A stretch of 64,000 nucleotides of DNA from Verpa conica (lineage: Eukaryota > Ascomycota > Pezizomycetes > Pezizales > Morchellaceae). The notes below the pieces were generated by a model. That model was given only the letters and a program-made list of their open reading frames with translations, did no database searches and had not been told where the DNA came from. Made by a program: the position numbers and the translations under genes. Location: positions 372,001 to 436,000 of the forward strand of contig JAUFSD010000006.1 of the NCBI GenBank assembly GCA_033030425.1, read 5' to 3'. This document shows positions 1 through 13,400 of this stretch, one piece after another. Within the stretch, counting starts at the first letter, position 1. Every line of letters begins with the position of its first letter.

Positions 1-1453
1 AAGGCCGGAGGCTTCTTCGATTTTCTGGCGCTCGCGAATCTTTTCAGCGTCGCGGTGCCGGCGGGACATACCACAGATGAGCCAGCGGGTTCCACGAGCT
101 GTAGCGCGGACGATATCCCATGGGTTGAATGCGTCGAGTAGGGAACCCATGACTGGGGTCATCTTATCTGGGCCTAGATTGTATTCCTTCCATGAAAATG
201 CAAATAGATGAAGAATAGCAAAGATAATCATCTCGAAGCAGATCAGTAGAGAATTAAAACCGACAGAGATATCACCGAGTGACATGTATTTAGAAGATTT
301 GATGACGCCGGCTGAGGTAAGGAAGTCAAGAATAATCTATTAATAGTTGTTAATATTACTATTTGGAGTTGGTCGATTGTTTCACGAAGGAATGACAAAC
401 CATCTGCCAAAAAGAGAAAAAGATAACCAACTTGATGCATAATAGCTTAAAGAAAGGTTTATTAGGTGCCAAGGGCTCTTTAAGGCCCATGTAAAATGCA
501 ATGAGACAATACATCGCAATTGTAACAGCAACCATATTGAAAAACATGGTCCACAGGTGGGCGTACTTCGGGTGTAGCGACTCCTCACAGTAAACACCGG
601 TTGCCTGTGTAGCGGTTGCGATGATGGTCATTGCAACCCGGATGAAAACATATTGGAAGATTCCGATCCAGATGATCTACGCCCGGGATCCTTATTAGAA
701 TCGACCCCCAAGACATTAGGTGTGGGGAAACCAACATTGAACCAAGTCAAGCCACTACGTGGCATAGCCATCTTCTTACATGGCCAAGGCCATGGTTTTA
801 TGACTAGTGTTGCGAAGAAATTCTTTTGCCCTCGGAGAGTTGGATGAATGTAGTTGCACAGCAGCGCGAAAAACGCAGCTATCGCAAAAGCCTCATAGCA
901 GTCCTATTCCATGTTAGTTAAAAGTAGGGAAGTATGAGCAAAGACCACATACCCGTGCGACTTCCCAATAGATGGCATGCCAGTACCAGACGTAGGAAAG
1001 CCATGAAGTGATAGCATAGATTGGGACCATAAGAAGAATACGAATGATGCTGTTCATCAAATATTAGTCCACCTATCCGACCGATCTTTTGATAAAGAAG
1101 AGTTAAAAGGAAACCCACTGTCGCTGTTCACCAGGTTTTGTGTAGTGCCCCGCATGTTGATAGACTAAGAATAGTGAGATGATGGTAGCTATTATAGCGC
1201 ATCCCTATAAACACACTCGTTCAAATTAGATTTCGTGAACATTGAGAATTGTGCCTGAAAAAGCAAGACCTACACCGCATATTAACCATCCTAAAGTATG
1301 CAGAGTGAAATTCCCGACGATATTATCGGTATCCCCTAAAATACCAACCGCGACTCAGGTTAGCCACGGCACGCGATCAACAACCCTTCCATCAGAATAG
1401 GGGGACGAACAGTGAGTTTCTGAGAGCGTAGAGTTACAAGTCGAGTGAACCAT
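1..1453 (-). CDS. TMEM184 / DUF300 (organic solute transporter alpha-like) membrane protein, C-terminus cut by window edge
   Basis: Multi-pass membrane protein of the TMEM184/Ost-alpha (DUF300) family; a vacuolar or endosomal membrane location is known for fungal relatives, and the substrate is unclear. Exons on the minus strand, best estimate: 336-1, 676-401, 903-about 745, 1049-953, about 1185-1119, an upstream exon near 1337-1225, and a possible first exon with ATG at 1453. Splicing joins family-typical blocks: RHIIRILLMVPIYAITSWLS, DCYEAFAIAAFFALLCNYIH, IWIGIFQYVFIRVAMTII and ISVGFNSLLICFEMIIFAIL. Introns are about 40-65 nt. The C-terminal basic tail runs off the left end. The first exon is uncertain because its donor does not give a clean phase with the second exon; the central exons are secure. 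Confidence 0.8.
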
Positions 1454-3450
1454 AGTGAAGCTTGTCTTCCAGGACAGCTACAACGACGACGACGGCGACT
1501 TAGAACTTGAATACTCGGAAGTCGGAGGGGGGTCGTGGCGAGAATCAGCAGCTTGAAGCCCTATGCTCGGTAGTGTCGGGACGCGTGGACCTAACAAATG
1601 TGCGGCGCATTTAATTAGAGGGTTTCTCCGTGAACATCCTATGTGGCTTACAAGAACAGCCCCTGCGCCACAGTGTATTGTCGTCATTTCCAGCTGCGAT
1701 AAAGCTTGATCGTTACTGTTTCCGGGGATCACTCCGATCTTTGCCTGATCAGAAACGGTCCGAACGGCAATACTGCTCCGCCGCCTGTCGCTTATGTGCT
1801 CTTGTGGCATCACGATACCAAATTTTCTTTCTTTAAAAATATCTTGTTTCCCTCTGGGTGTTCTTAAGAGACGCAAGTTCCGATACGGGTTCCGTGCCCA
1901 CAAACGCTAATACTCAGCTAAGGCTTGGAGTTTGATCACCATTTGTTACTCTGATGAAACCAGTGAGGCATTGCTCGAGATATGTGCCGTCGATCCGTTC
2001 TATTAACCAGGTTGAAGCAAGGAAGTCACTGCTAGGGCTAGGGTTTACATATAGAGGGGTTCCAATCAATCATGAGCAATCACTCAGTATAGTCAGTTTC
2101 AAGGTCCCCTGATTTCCCTCAGGTTCTCACAATATTAAGACCCAATTAAGACATGAGGCAGTTGGTACAGTTTTTATAAGGGCTTTCTTCGGCCACTGCG
2201 GCTTTCAGTCTTATCCATTGGTAATTTAGCCTCGCTGTGAGATAACGTAATAGGACCGGCTACATTTGTGTCTGTATTTCCAAAGTATCCCTAGAGTGCA
2301 CTTTGTTGTTCCTAAATCATTCCTGCATATCCGCCGCGTCACCCACCTCCCATTTCTCTTGGCATATCGTGGCAATGCTATGGTTTTCACCAACCACCCC
2401 ATTGGAAACCAATTTTAAGTTGTTGAAAACCAAGGGCTAGAGCGGGCGTTTCGCGTAAAGGGTACGCGTCGCGCTTGGCGCAATTGATACAAAACTCTGA
2501 GATTATGTAGCTAAAATGAAGGTTCATATGCCAGATAAGGTTGATAAAAGGGGTTCATACTATAAAGATACATCTCACAATTGTTTGAAGTGGAGGAGCT
2601 GTATGAATTTATCTACTGTTGCCGAGGGAAGTGGGTTAGGTCTAGTTAGTTATCAAGCCACTCCTTTCGGGTTATAATGAGTAGCATAGATACATGTGAG
2701 TTCGGTCTATAAAAAGAGATTTCCCTTACAGAATTTTATCATGAGTATGGAGCTAACAGTTACCAAGACGGAGTAATAAGAAGCCGTTGCTTTGATGGCT
2801 AAGAACATCTGTGAGAGTGGCCTATGGTGGCGTCGAGGAAGTGAATAATGGAATCTTTTTTTAGGAAAGCACGGACAAGCGAGATACTTACCTCCTTCCA
2901 CCTGTAGAACTATTTTTTGTCTAGAAGAGCTAGTACGCTTCACAACAAAGATGCCAACTTACTGAGGAAAGCAATTGTTTGAAAGCTCCACATCCAGACA
3001 AGCGTACAAAACGTAGTGGTTCGGGGCCTGATGTGTGCATGCATATATCTGCACAGCTGCCGTTTGGTCTTTACTCACCGGGAAGCGCCAAGAATGCGGC
3101 TCCACCATCCAAACCCTGGCCCTGGTTTTTTATTCTTGTGATTGGCTAACTTTAACGTCACGATCCCACATCGAAGGAATTTGCCCCTCCACCGACTGTG
3201 ACACATTCCAACAACTGCGACAAAGAATTGCCTACTCATGTACTTGCGGTAGTACTTATTCTTCTGGAGCTGGTATAGGTTGAATACTTCATCTGTATTC
3301 TGACTCATAGCTGTGGTATTTACTGGCTTACACGCGAAGATTTCTTTCGGTCCACCTCCAACCTTAATTCGAGACAATAAACATCACGCAGTGCCAATTG
3401 TGCTGAGCCAAAGTCTGCCCGCGATGCTTTCTACGGCGACGAGGGAGGGG
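1454..3450. other. Intergenic region between TMEM184-like gene and RPC1
   Basis: Divergent promoter space between the minus-strand TMEM184-like gene and plus-strand RPC1. A 141-codon open frame at 1903-1478 (-) has serine-rich, low-complexity content and no family match I recognise; it may be leader sequence. I see no convincing gene, RNA or repeat. Confidence 0.4.
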
Positions 3451-6400
3451 ATGAAGGAACAGGTGGTAGATAACCTGCCGAAAAGGATTAAGCAGGTCAA
3501 ATTTGGGATTATGTACGAATCAGTCATACCTATACTCCCGCTAGGCTAACACCAGCTCCACAGGTCCCCGAACGATGTCGTTAAGCAAGGTGTTATCGAA
3601 GTTGCTACGCGTGAGCTTTTTGAATTCGATGGTGGCAGACGGCCAAAACCCAATGGCGCCTTGGATCCAAGAATGGTACGTGAGCTATGGAGAGGAGTCA
3701 TACAGTCTTGATTGGGGTCTGACAGAGTCTGGCTGGTGGGCACCTGCTGCGTAGTCTTTATCTCTTGAGTGAAAACCTCGAGGACGAGTCTACGTATGTT
3801 AAGACCTGACTAGGTGTTCTGGGCCTTGGGGCTGGGTTTTGTGGGGCTTCAGTCAAGATTGTATTTGCGCACTATATGGATCTATGGTGGTGAGGCTGAC
3901 GGTTATCCGTTATTTTAAGGGTATATCCTCGAAATCAGGCATCTGCGAAACTTGCGGTGAAGGTCTTCAGAACTGCAATGGCCATTTTGGCCATGTCAAA
4001 CTCGCGCTCCCGGCATTCCACATCGGCTATTTCAAAGCTATAATAACGATGCTCCAAAATATTTGCAAAGACTGTGCACGGGTTCTCTTAGACGATAACC
4101 AGCGCCGGATATTCCTAAAGCAGCTCCGTGCCCCAGGAATTGATAACCTCCGCCGGACTCAAATTTGCAAGAAGATCGGCGAGCAATGTAAAAAAACCCG
4201 GGCATGCTATCACTGTGGGTCTATAAATGGGGTCATTAAGAAGACCGGTCCACTGAAGCTTTGCCATGATAAGTTCCGTGCTTTTAATAGTAGTACTGCG
4301 CAGAAGAAGATCCCACCAGGGGAGAAGGTCGCATTTGATAAGAGTTTTGCAGAGGCGAAGCGAGCGAATCATGACCTAGAGAAGCATGTGAAGAAAGCTA
4401 TGGATGATCTTAACCCTCTTAAGGTTCTAAACCTTTTTAAGCAAGTGCTTCCTACGGATTGTGAACTCTTAGGGATGAACCCACTTGAAGGACGCCCGGA
4501 GATGTTTATCTGGCAGTATGTTCCGGCACCGCCAGTTTGTATTCGTCCATCAGTACAACAGGACTCGGCGAGTAATGAGGATGATTTGACTGTTAAATTG
4601 ACGGAGATAATCTTTATGAACTCCCTCATCCGTGCCGGCCTACAAGAGGGGACCCCGATTTTAACATTGATGGTAAATTAGCTACTACCTAGTTAGGATA
4701 TTATAGCCTTTGCTAACTCAGTTTCGTAGGAACGTTGGGATTATCTTCAAGCCCAGATTGCCATGTACATCGACTCATCTCTTCCCTCTCTCCAACGCTC
4801 TTACAGTGACCTCAAACCCATCCGTGGCTTCTGTCAAAGATTAAAGGGTAAACAGGGTCGTTTCCGTGGTAACTTGTCTGGAAAACGTGTCGACTTTTCA
4901 GGGCGAACTGTCATCTCCCCAGATCCAAACTTGTCAATCGACCAAGTTGCCGTGCCAGTTCTGGTAGCAAAGAACCTAACATACCCTGAGAGAGTATCTC
5001 GTTACAACAAAAAGAAGCTCCAACAGCTTGTTCAAAATGGCCCTGAGGTACATCCTGGAGCGAATTACGTCATTAAAAAAGATAGCGACTTTAAAATGTT
5101 CTTGAAATTCGGTGATAGGAGCAAAACGGCCGACATGCTTCAGGAGGGAGATATTGTAGAGCGACATCTAGAAGATGGAGATGTAGTCCTCTTCAATCGT
5201 CAACCATCCCTCCACAAGCTCTCAATTCTATCACATTACGCGAAAATCCGCCCCTGGAAGACCTTCCGCCTTAACGAGTGCGTCTGCAACCCCTACAACG
5301 CTGATTTCGACGGCGACGAAATGAATCTCCATGTCCCACAAACCGAGGAGGCCCGTACAGAAGCCATTGAGCTTATGGGTGTGAAAAACAACCTCTGCAC
5401 TCCCCGTAACGGTGAACCGATCATCGCGGCAATCCAAGATTTTATCACAGCTTCCTACCTCCTCTCATCGAAGGACAGGTTCTATAACAGAGGCCAGTTT
5501 GCTAATATCTGCATGTTCATGGTTGACGGAAATATGCAGATTGACATACCACCTCCTGCGATATTGAAACCACAGGCATTGTGGACAGGAAAGCAGATTT
5601 TCAATGTTCTCATGAGGCCGAATAAAAAGAGTAAGGTTTTGGTCAACCTGGATGCGAAATGTCGTGATTTTAAAGTAGTGCCTGGCCAAGCACCAGATAT
5701 GTGCCCCAATGACGGCTGGCTCGTAATCCGGGGATCAGAGATAATGTGTGGTCTCATGGATAAATCAACGGTTGGGTCAGGAAAGAAAGATTCCGTCTTC
5801 TATGTTATACTCCGTGACTACGGCCCAGACGAAACAGTTCAAGCCATGAACCGTCTTGCGAAATTATGTGCAAGATGGCTGACGAATCAGGGGTTTTCAA
5901 TTGGCATTAATGATGTGTTACCTGGTGCCACACTGAGAAGGGAGAAGGATGTATTAGTTGAGAAGGCATACGAAGAGTGTGATGAACTGATTCTAAAATT
6001 TAAGGAGGGGAAACTAGAGAAACAGGCAGGGTGCGATGAGGAGACTACATTGGAGAATCAGGTTTCGGGAGTGTTGAATGCCGTCAGAGAAAAGGTGGGT
6101 GATATTTGTATGAATGAGCTGAGTAGGAATAATGCACCATTAATTATGGCATGTTCGGGGTCGAAAGGTAAGGGAACGAAGCGACTTTTTTTGGAAGGGG
6201 TGGAGGTGCTAATGAGGCAATATAGGTTCCAAGATCAATGTATCACAGATGGTCGCTTGTGTAGGACAGCAAGCTATGGGTGGTAAACGTATCCCTGATG
6301 GTTTCCAGGATCGTTCATTACCACATTTCCCAAAGAATTCGAAGCAGCCTCCATCGAAAGGGTTTGTGAGGAATTCTTTCTTTTCTGGACTTACGCCGAC

Positions 6401-8316
6401 GGAGTTTATTTTCCACGCTATGACAGGCCGTGAGGGTTTAGTTGATACTGCAGTCAAAACTGCCGAGACTGGATACATGTCACGTCGTCTCATGAAGTCT
6501 TTGGAGGACCTGAGCGCGAGCTACGATCAAACTGTCCGGACGAGTAGTAGTGGTATTGTGCAGTTTCAGTATGGAGGCGATAACTTAGACCCAGTAGACA
6601 TGGAGGGTAATGCTCAGCCGGTTAACTTTAAGCGGACTTTCTACCACTCTGAGAACTTGACATTTAATAACACTGATCGTGGACTATACCCGTGGGAGAT
6701 TGTATCGCTCACTGATTCAATTCTCAATCCACTAGAGGAGAAACTTGTTAGGTACGACCTACTTGGGAATGTCATTCACGACGATGACGTCAATGATCTT
6801 ACTATGGATGAATACGAATCTAAACGTGCATTCTTCGACTCAATCCGAAAATTTATGGGCGACAAAGCTGTTTCTCTTGCTGCTCTTCGCTCCCGGTTTA
6901 ATTTGCCCCCTCTTGACGAGACACCGGACAGCGATTATATGGATATCGACGATAGCTACTTCCCTGCAGCGGATGTCAACGCCGTTAACAGGATTCAACG
7001 GATTTCTGAGAAGCTTCTCCGTGAATTTTTACGGCAATGCCTTACGAAATACGAGCGTGCTAAGGTAGAGCCAGGTTCAGCAGTTGGTGCAGTTGGTGCT
7101 CAGTCTATCGGCGAGCCAGGGACGCAGATGACTTTGAAGACTTTCCATTTTGCTGGTGTCGCAAGTATGAACGTTACTTTGGGAGTACCGCGTATCAAAG
7201 AAATTATCAATGCAAGCAAGAATATTAGTACGCCAATTATTACTTGTAAGCTTGTCACCAAAGATGACGAAAGAAGTGCAAGGATTGTGAAGGGGAGGAT
7301 TGAGAAAACCTACTTGGAAGATGTGAGTTTTACTTAATTAGGTGGGGTGAACGATTGCTGACTATGGTGTGATAGATAATCTACTACGTCGAGGATGTCT
7401 GTTCTCCGGATGACAACTATGTATCTGTCCGTGTCGATTTCCACACCATCGATAAGCTCCAGCTCGAACTTACAGTCGACGACATCCTCAATGCGCTCGT
7501 GAAGGCAAAGCTCAAAATCACAAGATCTGACATTAGAGTTGTTGGTAACCGCATCCGAATCTATGTCCGCGAGATGGCAGACAAAGACAAAAAGAAAACT
7601 ACAGCCGAAACAGACGTTTTCCTCCGTGTCCAGAGCCTTAAACGTGCACTCCCTAACGTTGTTGTTAAGGGTTACCCTCAGGCTGCAAGAGCAGTTGTGA
7701 AGAAAGATGATAAGACGGGCGAGAACGATATCCTTGTGGAAGGGTATGGATTAAAGCTTTGTATGAATACAGAAGGTGTGGTGGCGACGCAAACGAAAAG
7801 CAATAGTATTATGGAGATGAGGGAGGTTCTTGGAATTGAGGCTGCTAGGTTTGCTCTTTCTTCCTTTCTGTTACTCTCAAATTAACATTTTATAGATCTT
7901 CTATTATTGGCGAAATATCTGAGACAATGAAAGCCCATGGAATGGACATTGATCCGCGGCACATGCAACTTCTTGGAGACGTAATGACATATAAAGGCGA
8001 GGTACTTGGAATTACACGTTTCGGTCTCGCCAAGATGCGAGATTCAGTCCTGCAACTAGCATCTTTTGAAAAAACAACTGATCACTTATTCGATGCCGCA
8101 TTTCATATGAAGACTGATGAAGTTGAGGGCGTATCTGAGTGCATTATTCTCGGACAGAGTATGAGTATCGGGACGGGGGCGTTCAAGGTGGTGCGCAAGT
8201 TGATGATCCCGGAGAAGTCACTGAAGCCAAAGAAGGGAATGTTTGAGAACGCTTATGAGAGGGGATATAAGGGATTTAAAGGGAAGACACAAAAGGCACA
8301 GCCGAGAGGCCGGTGA
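3451..8316 (+). CDS. RPC1: DNA-directed RNA polymerase III largest subunit (RPC1/RPC160)
   Basis: Catalytic largest subunit of nuclear RNA polymerase III, which makes tRNA, 5S rRNA and other small RNAs. Seven exons: 3451-3512, 3564-3675, 3920-4672, 4730-6167, 6226-7322, 7376-7848, 7896-8316. They total 4356 nt (1451 aa), close to the yeast subunit. The start at 3451 gives [19 protein letters not shown], matching the short N-terminus usual for RPC1; in-frame ATGs at 3424 and 3313 are alternatives. Visible landmarks: zinc-binding CETCG..C..HFGH (exon 3), a second CxxC pair (CYHCG), the metal-binding loop [10 protein letters not shown] near 5299-5328, and bridge-helix/trigger-loop sequence with [18 protein letters not shown] in exon 5. 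The RPC1-type features [18 protein letters not shown] and [13 protein letters not shown] separate it from RPB1 and RPA1. Intron 2 (244 nt) is longer than the others. No breaks are seen. Confidence 0.97.
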
Positions 8317-10429
8317 TGGAGTTCAATGATTGTATTTATAGCTGTAGTGGGACAAAAATATGCGGGGGTATCTGTAAATCCAGTTGTGTGTAGTATTATA
8401 CACGTGTGACTTATGTTGTTATTAGATAGTGTATGATGGAATGGACTAGCAGTTGTAAGGCTGTCTCAATGGGTAAATTTTGGTACTATGTAGCTAGCTT
8501 GAGAGAATCTGTGGAATAGGGAAAGGTCATGTAGATGGGAAAACTAGTAATATTCTGTGACGAGGTATGCCAAGGGCTAACTAGCAATTGTTGACAGTAA
8601 GATGTTTGTTCAGATGATATTTCTTATCTCTCTCCTAATCTTTTTAGTACCTTCGCCACCCCCAGCATCCTTTTTGCTTCATATATATCTGAGCATACCT
8701 AGATTGTTCATCTACTGTCGATTCCAGGGTGCCCTGTCATCTATTTCCGAATATTTAATGCTCAAGAAAAGGAGTGAATGAAGGTAAGATTAAGACCTTA
8801 GCAATTATAAAATATCAAATTAAGAAACCCCGCCCTTCGTAAAACCATTATATCTAACCCCTCCTACTGATACCGGGCAATTATGTGGGTCCTTTAATAT
8901 TGTTGGAGGTTATCGTGCTATAGGTCTATAGATCATGAACTATAGTCTGTCTTCGGGTACAAAAGTAATTAGAGGAGCACATCTAGCACATCCGTAACAC
9001 CCAGTACAACATCTTCAACAAACTACATACCAGCAGTAACTACTACTACAAACACTAATAACACAATATAAAAAGCTGCACAGGCCTCCCTGATCCCCAT
9101 CCTATCTAACACACTAGCACCACCAAGTAATATATCCAGCAGCCTAGTCACAGGAAATACGGTCGGTCCAACCATAGCTCTACCAGTGGGCGTGAGGTTA
9201 TGGTGTTTCTTCCGGAAACCTGCCTTAGATGCTACGTTCAAGATTCTAGACCAATACCCTTCGGCATTCTCCTCGGCGCAGCAGCTGCAGGTGATGGACC
9301 CGAAGTATGTACTGCTACTCGAACAGCAGATAGGTGTAACTTAGATACCTAGAAATTCATGAGCCGCAGGAGCTTGGTAATATTTACTATAGTGAATACA
9401 CCATATAAACTGTCAGCGATGAGGGAGTAGTTTTGCTTTTTGGCTTGGGTCAAACGCGGGATGGAAGAGTAATTGGGAGTAGCAGTGTAGTTTTTACATA
9501 AATCTGGTGGATCATACTTATTTGTATATTATTATTCAATCTGTGTGTATAATAGGGAGTAAGTAATGATATTGCTACGAGAAATAGCCGTGGCTAAACA
9601 ACCTCTAGCTCTTGTTGTAGAATTAAGCCCATGTGTAAGGCTTTGGGGTCACAAAGACTCAGCAAAGCACTGTCATCACTAAGAGACTAATTTTTATTAA
9701 GGAAGAAGATGATGATTGAATGATCATCATCGGGGGGGCTTAAATGCCCCCACCCTGACTAAGCATCCACGCTTGCGTCTCATGACACCATGGCGGTATC
9801 GCTAGTTTGGCTTGGCTAGCCATGCACGCAAGAAAGGCTTATTTGTTCCCCCAATATAATGCTCTTCATGCAAGTTCTCACCATGCCTAGTAATACCGGA
9901 TATCGATATAGATAACTTACTCTCCATCGCTATAGAAACGGCTCACCTTTCGTGAATAGGGGCTACGAACAGAGTAACAGAGGGAGTGAATCGATGCGTT
10001 GGGGGTACAGAGAGGGAGGGTAAATATGAAGATGACCTTTCGGCTCCTCTAAGCGCCTGAGGTGCTGAGATGTTTTATGAACTATTTGTAAACAGCTAAG
10101 TCGCTAGTGTGCTACGTCAAGCTATTCTACCTACAGAACGACCGCCACTCACTTTCGCCAGGATGCCTAGGTTTAACCGGGTGGGATATATGCCAATCGC
10201 GTCAAATATGGGACCTCTAGGACAATACATGCAAAGGAAGTCGTGTCGGGGATGGTGTCAAACGCGTTGTTTTCGTTGGGCAATAGACCCGGCTAGGGTA
10301 GCTTTCTAAAGTACCAATAATATGCATTGGTGCCTCAAGTAGCAGGCTACAATGTACCAGCCTTACCCCACCTCCCAACATCTACTACCGATATTAGTTT
10401 CTTCTGAATTCTACTCCTCGGAGACATAA
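8317..10429. other. Intergenic region, no gene recognised
   Basis: About 2.1 kb between RPC1 and the NACHT-ankyrin locus. Only short open frames without family features occur (for example 9241-9023 minus, 10109-10309 plus). A small perfect dyad, gatgat..atcatc, lies near 9708-9731. Nothing else is supported. Confidence 0.4.
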
Positions 10430-13400
10430 ATGGACCCTTTCACAGCAATAACCGGTGCCGCCGGCCTCATCAGTACTGTTCAAGGTATTCTCAACGAGCT
10501 CAAACCATACTACAAGGGATGGAAAGACTGCCCTCAAGAGCTCACGGAGCTGCGGAACGAACTCAAGGACCTCAAAACACTCTTGAGAAACGTCCAACCA
10601 GGCGTGATTCGTTTGAACACTAGCGATAGTATTAACCGAAGTACTTAAGTCTACTCTTTGGATCATCGGGTGCTTAGCTGACTGTCTTTACCGAAGATGC
10701 GGTTTAGCCCCAATCAGTAGTTGACCTACTCCGCCTTGTCGAAGAAACCAAAAAGCTACTTGAACCATATCAAGGCCCCGAAAAAATCGATCAGGTTTAT
10801 GAAAAGCCAGACAAAAAGAAACGCTTACGGTGGAAGAGTACGAAGGAGGAAGTACAGTCCTTGAAACGCCGAATTGCGACTTGCCTAGAAGGCCTTGGAT
10901 TGGCGATAGCAGCAGATACAAGGTGAGTAAACCTACAATTCTTAAGTGTATTAACGAGGGCTAAACCTATATTAGCTCCGGTGTCATTGATGCAAATGAG
11001 AAGCTCCAAACTATCGAAGAAGCGAGAATTGAGGAGGCCGCAAGTAACCGCCCAATACCCTAGTATTTTCATAACGATAATAACAGTAGTGCCTATGTAG
11101 AAGCAAGGCAAAAAGAGATCTTGGACTGGATATCCCCTGAAGATCCTGGGGCGAGGCATAACGAGGTTCGGGCATTACGGGGAGAAGGTACTGGGGGATG
11201 GTTTTATAACACAAATCAATTCACAAGTTGGTATGGAAATAAAGATTCGTGTTGTAATTGGCTATGGTGCCGAGGAAATCGTTAGTTTCCTACCTTAGAT
11301 CTTTTTGATACTCATTGTGCTAATATTCAATCAACATAGCTGGTACAGGTAAAACCTTTATAATGTAAGCCATTTGTGAAGAATCCTTCGTACATGCCCT
11401 CCAGATACTTTGCACATGCCCCTTTCCAAGACGTTACCTAATACTTCCAGCCCCATGCACGAGTCCGAAGTTGGTAGCAGGAATATATACTTGAAGCCCT
11501 ATAGGATCTTAGCTGTATTGTGCTTCGCTAATGCATATTTCAGGTCAAATATCGTGGATCATATATCAGATCGGTTTAAAGGAGAAATTTTGGTATTGCG
11601 TACGCTTATTGCAATTACGGCGACGCAGATACTCAGAACCCGGTCCGAATTTTCGGGAGTATCCTACGACAGCTCGGAGGATTAAAGAAACGAATTCTCC
11701 CACAAATCGAAGCCTTACACAAAGCACTTTCCCCAACCTCTAGAAAACCCACCCTACAAGAGTTATTAGAAGTTCTCAAAGCAGTTTTGAAGGAATTTAC
11801 GCGAGTGTGGTTCTTCTTTGATGCTTTAGATGAATGCTCAGAAGACCACCGGAGAACCATTTTATCGAGCCTGAAAGATTTAACGGTACCGAGTATCCAG
11901 TTTTTCGCCACCAGCAGACCATATGTCGATATGAGTAGTGCCAAGGGAGCGAAGGTCTTGGATATATCAGCAAACAGAGAAGATATCGAAGCGTTTATAC
12001 GAAAAAAAGCTGCCACCTATGACCTAGAAGAGGAATTTATCAGTGAGATCATAGAGAAGGTCAGCGAGAAATCAGACGGCATGTATGTTACTAACTTTCT
12101 CACTATACTTCATAGCCATATGACTGATTCATTTAAGCTAGGTTCTTGCTAGCAAAGTACCAGACCGACCATATATTTAGGGGGCGTAATCCTAAAAAGA
12201 TGAAAGCCAATTTCGACACTATGCCAAAGGATATCGACCAATTCTTTGCAGACGCTATGGGGAGGATAGCCAAGCAAGATGATTCGGATAAGAAACTGGC
12301 CCTGAACGCATTGATGTGGATTTCCGGGGCAGCACGCCCCCTACATATCGACGAGCTGAGTGTAGCACTCGCGTTTGGAGAGGGAGATCATACTGCTGGA
12401 GACATGTATGATAGAAGTGACGTGGAGAATGCTTGTCTCGGTCTGGCTATTGTCGACGAGGCGACTGGTGTCTGTCGCCTAGCTCATTATAAAGTTCAAG
12501 AATATCTAATAGGCTTGCCAGAATTCATGCAACAAGCAAATCTACTCCTTGCAAGAACCTGTTTGAGATATATAACTCTTGAGGCGTTTGAGGAGGGTAC
12601 TGGATTCGTTCGTAACTGGCTCGGTGTACGCATAGAAGAATACAAGCTATACGATTATGCGGTACGAAACTGGGCTATTCATATGAGGTCTTCTGGCGAA
12701 GAACAAGACCTTATTACTATGGCCGACAAGGCTTTCCGAAATGGTAAAGCAATTAAATCAGCCATGGAAGTTATTATGACGGATATATATTATCAGGCCC
12801 CCTACGAAACAGCAGTCTTCTTTGGGCGCCTACATACAGCTGCCTATTGGGGGTTATCTCAATTCGCTCAGCATATACTTTCGGACACAAAAGATTTAAA
12901 TTTGAGCGATATTTATAGCAAAACACCGCTCTCCTGGGCAGCAGGGAACGGGCACGAAGCGGTGGTTAAGCTCCTAGTCGGGACTGAGGGGGTGGATGTG
13001 GATTTGAAAGACACTTTATATGGCAAAACACCACTCTCCTGGGCAGCAGAGAACGGGCACGAAGCGGTGGTTAAGCTCCTAGTCGGGACTGAGGGGGTGG
13101 ATGTGAATTCGAAGGACAGGTACGGCCGGTCACCACTCTCCTTGGCAGCAGAGAATGGGCACGAAGCGGTGGTTAAGCTCCTAGTCGGGACTGAGGGGGT
13201 GGATGTGAATTCGAAGGACGAGTACGGCTGGTCACCACTCTCCTGGGCAGCAAGGCGCGGGCACGAAGCAGTGGCTAAGCTCCTAGTCGGGACTGAGGGG
13301 GTGGATGTGGATTTGAAGGACACTTTATATGGCAAAACACCACTCTCCTGGTCAGCAGTGAAAGGACACAAAGCGGTGGTCAAGTCCTTAGTCGGGACTA

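Noticed and set aside
1478..1903. 141-codon frame (-) upstream of the TMEM184-like gene
   Set aside because: Low-complexity, no family features and no splice link giving a better protein; likely leader or chance.
9023..9241. 72-codon frame (-)
   Set aside because: Short, no motif, in intergenic DNA.
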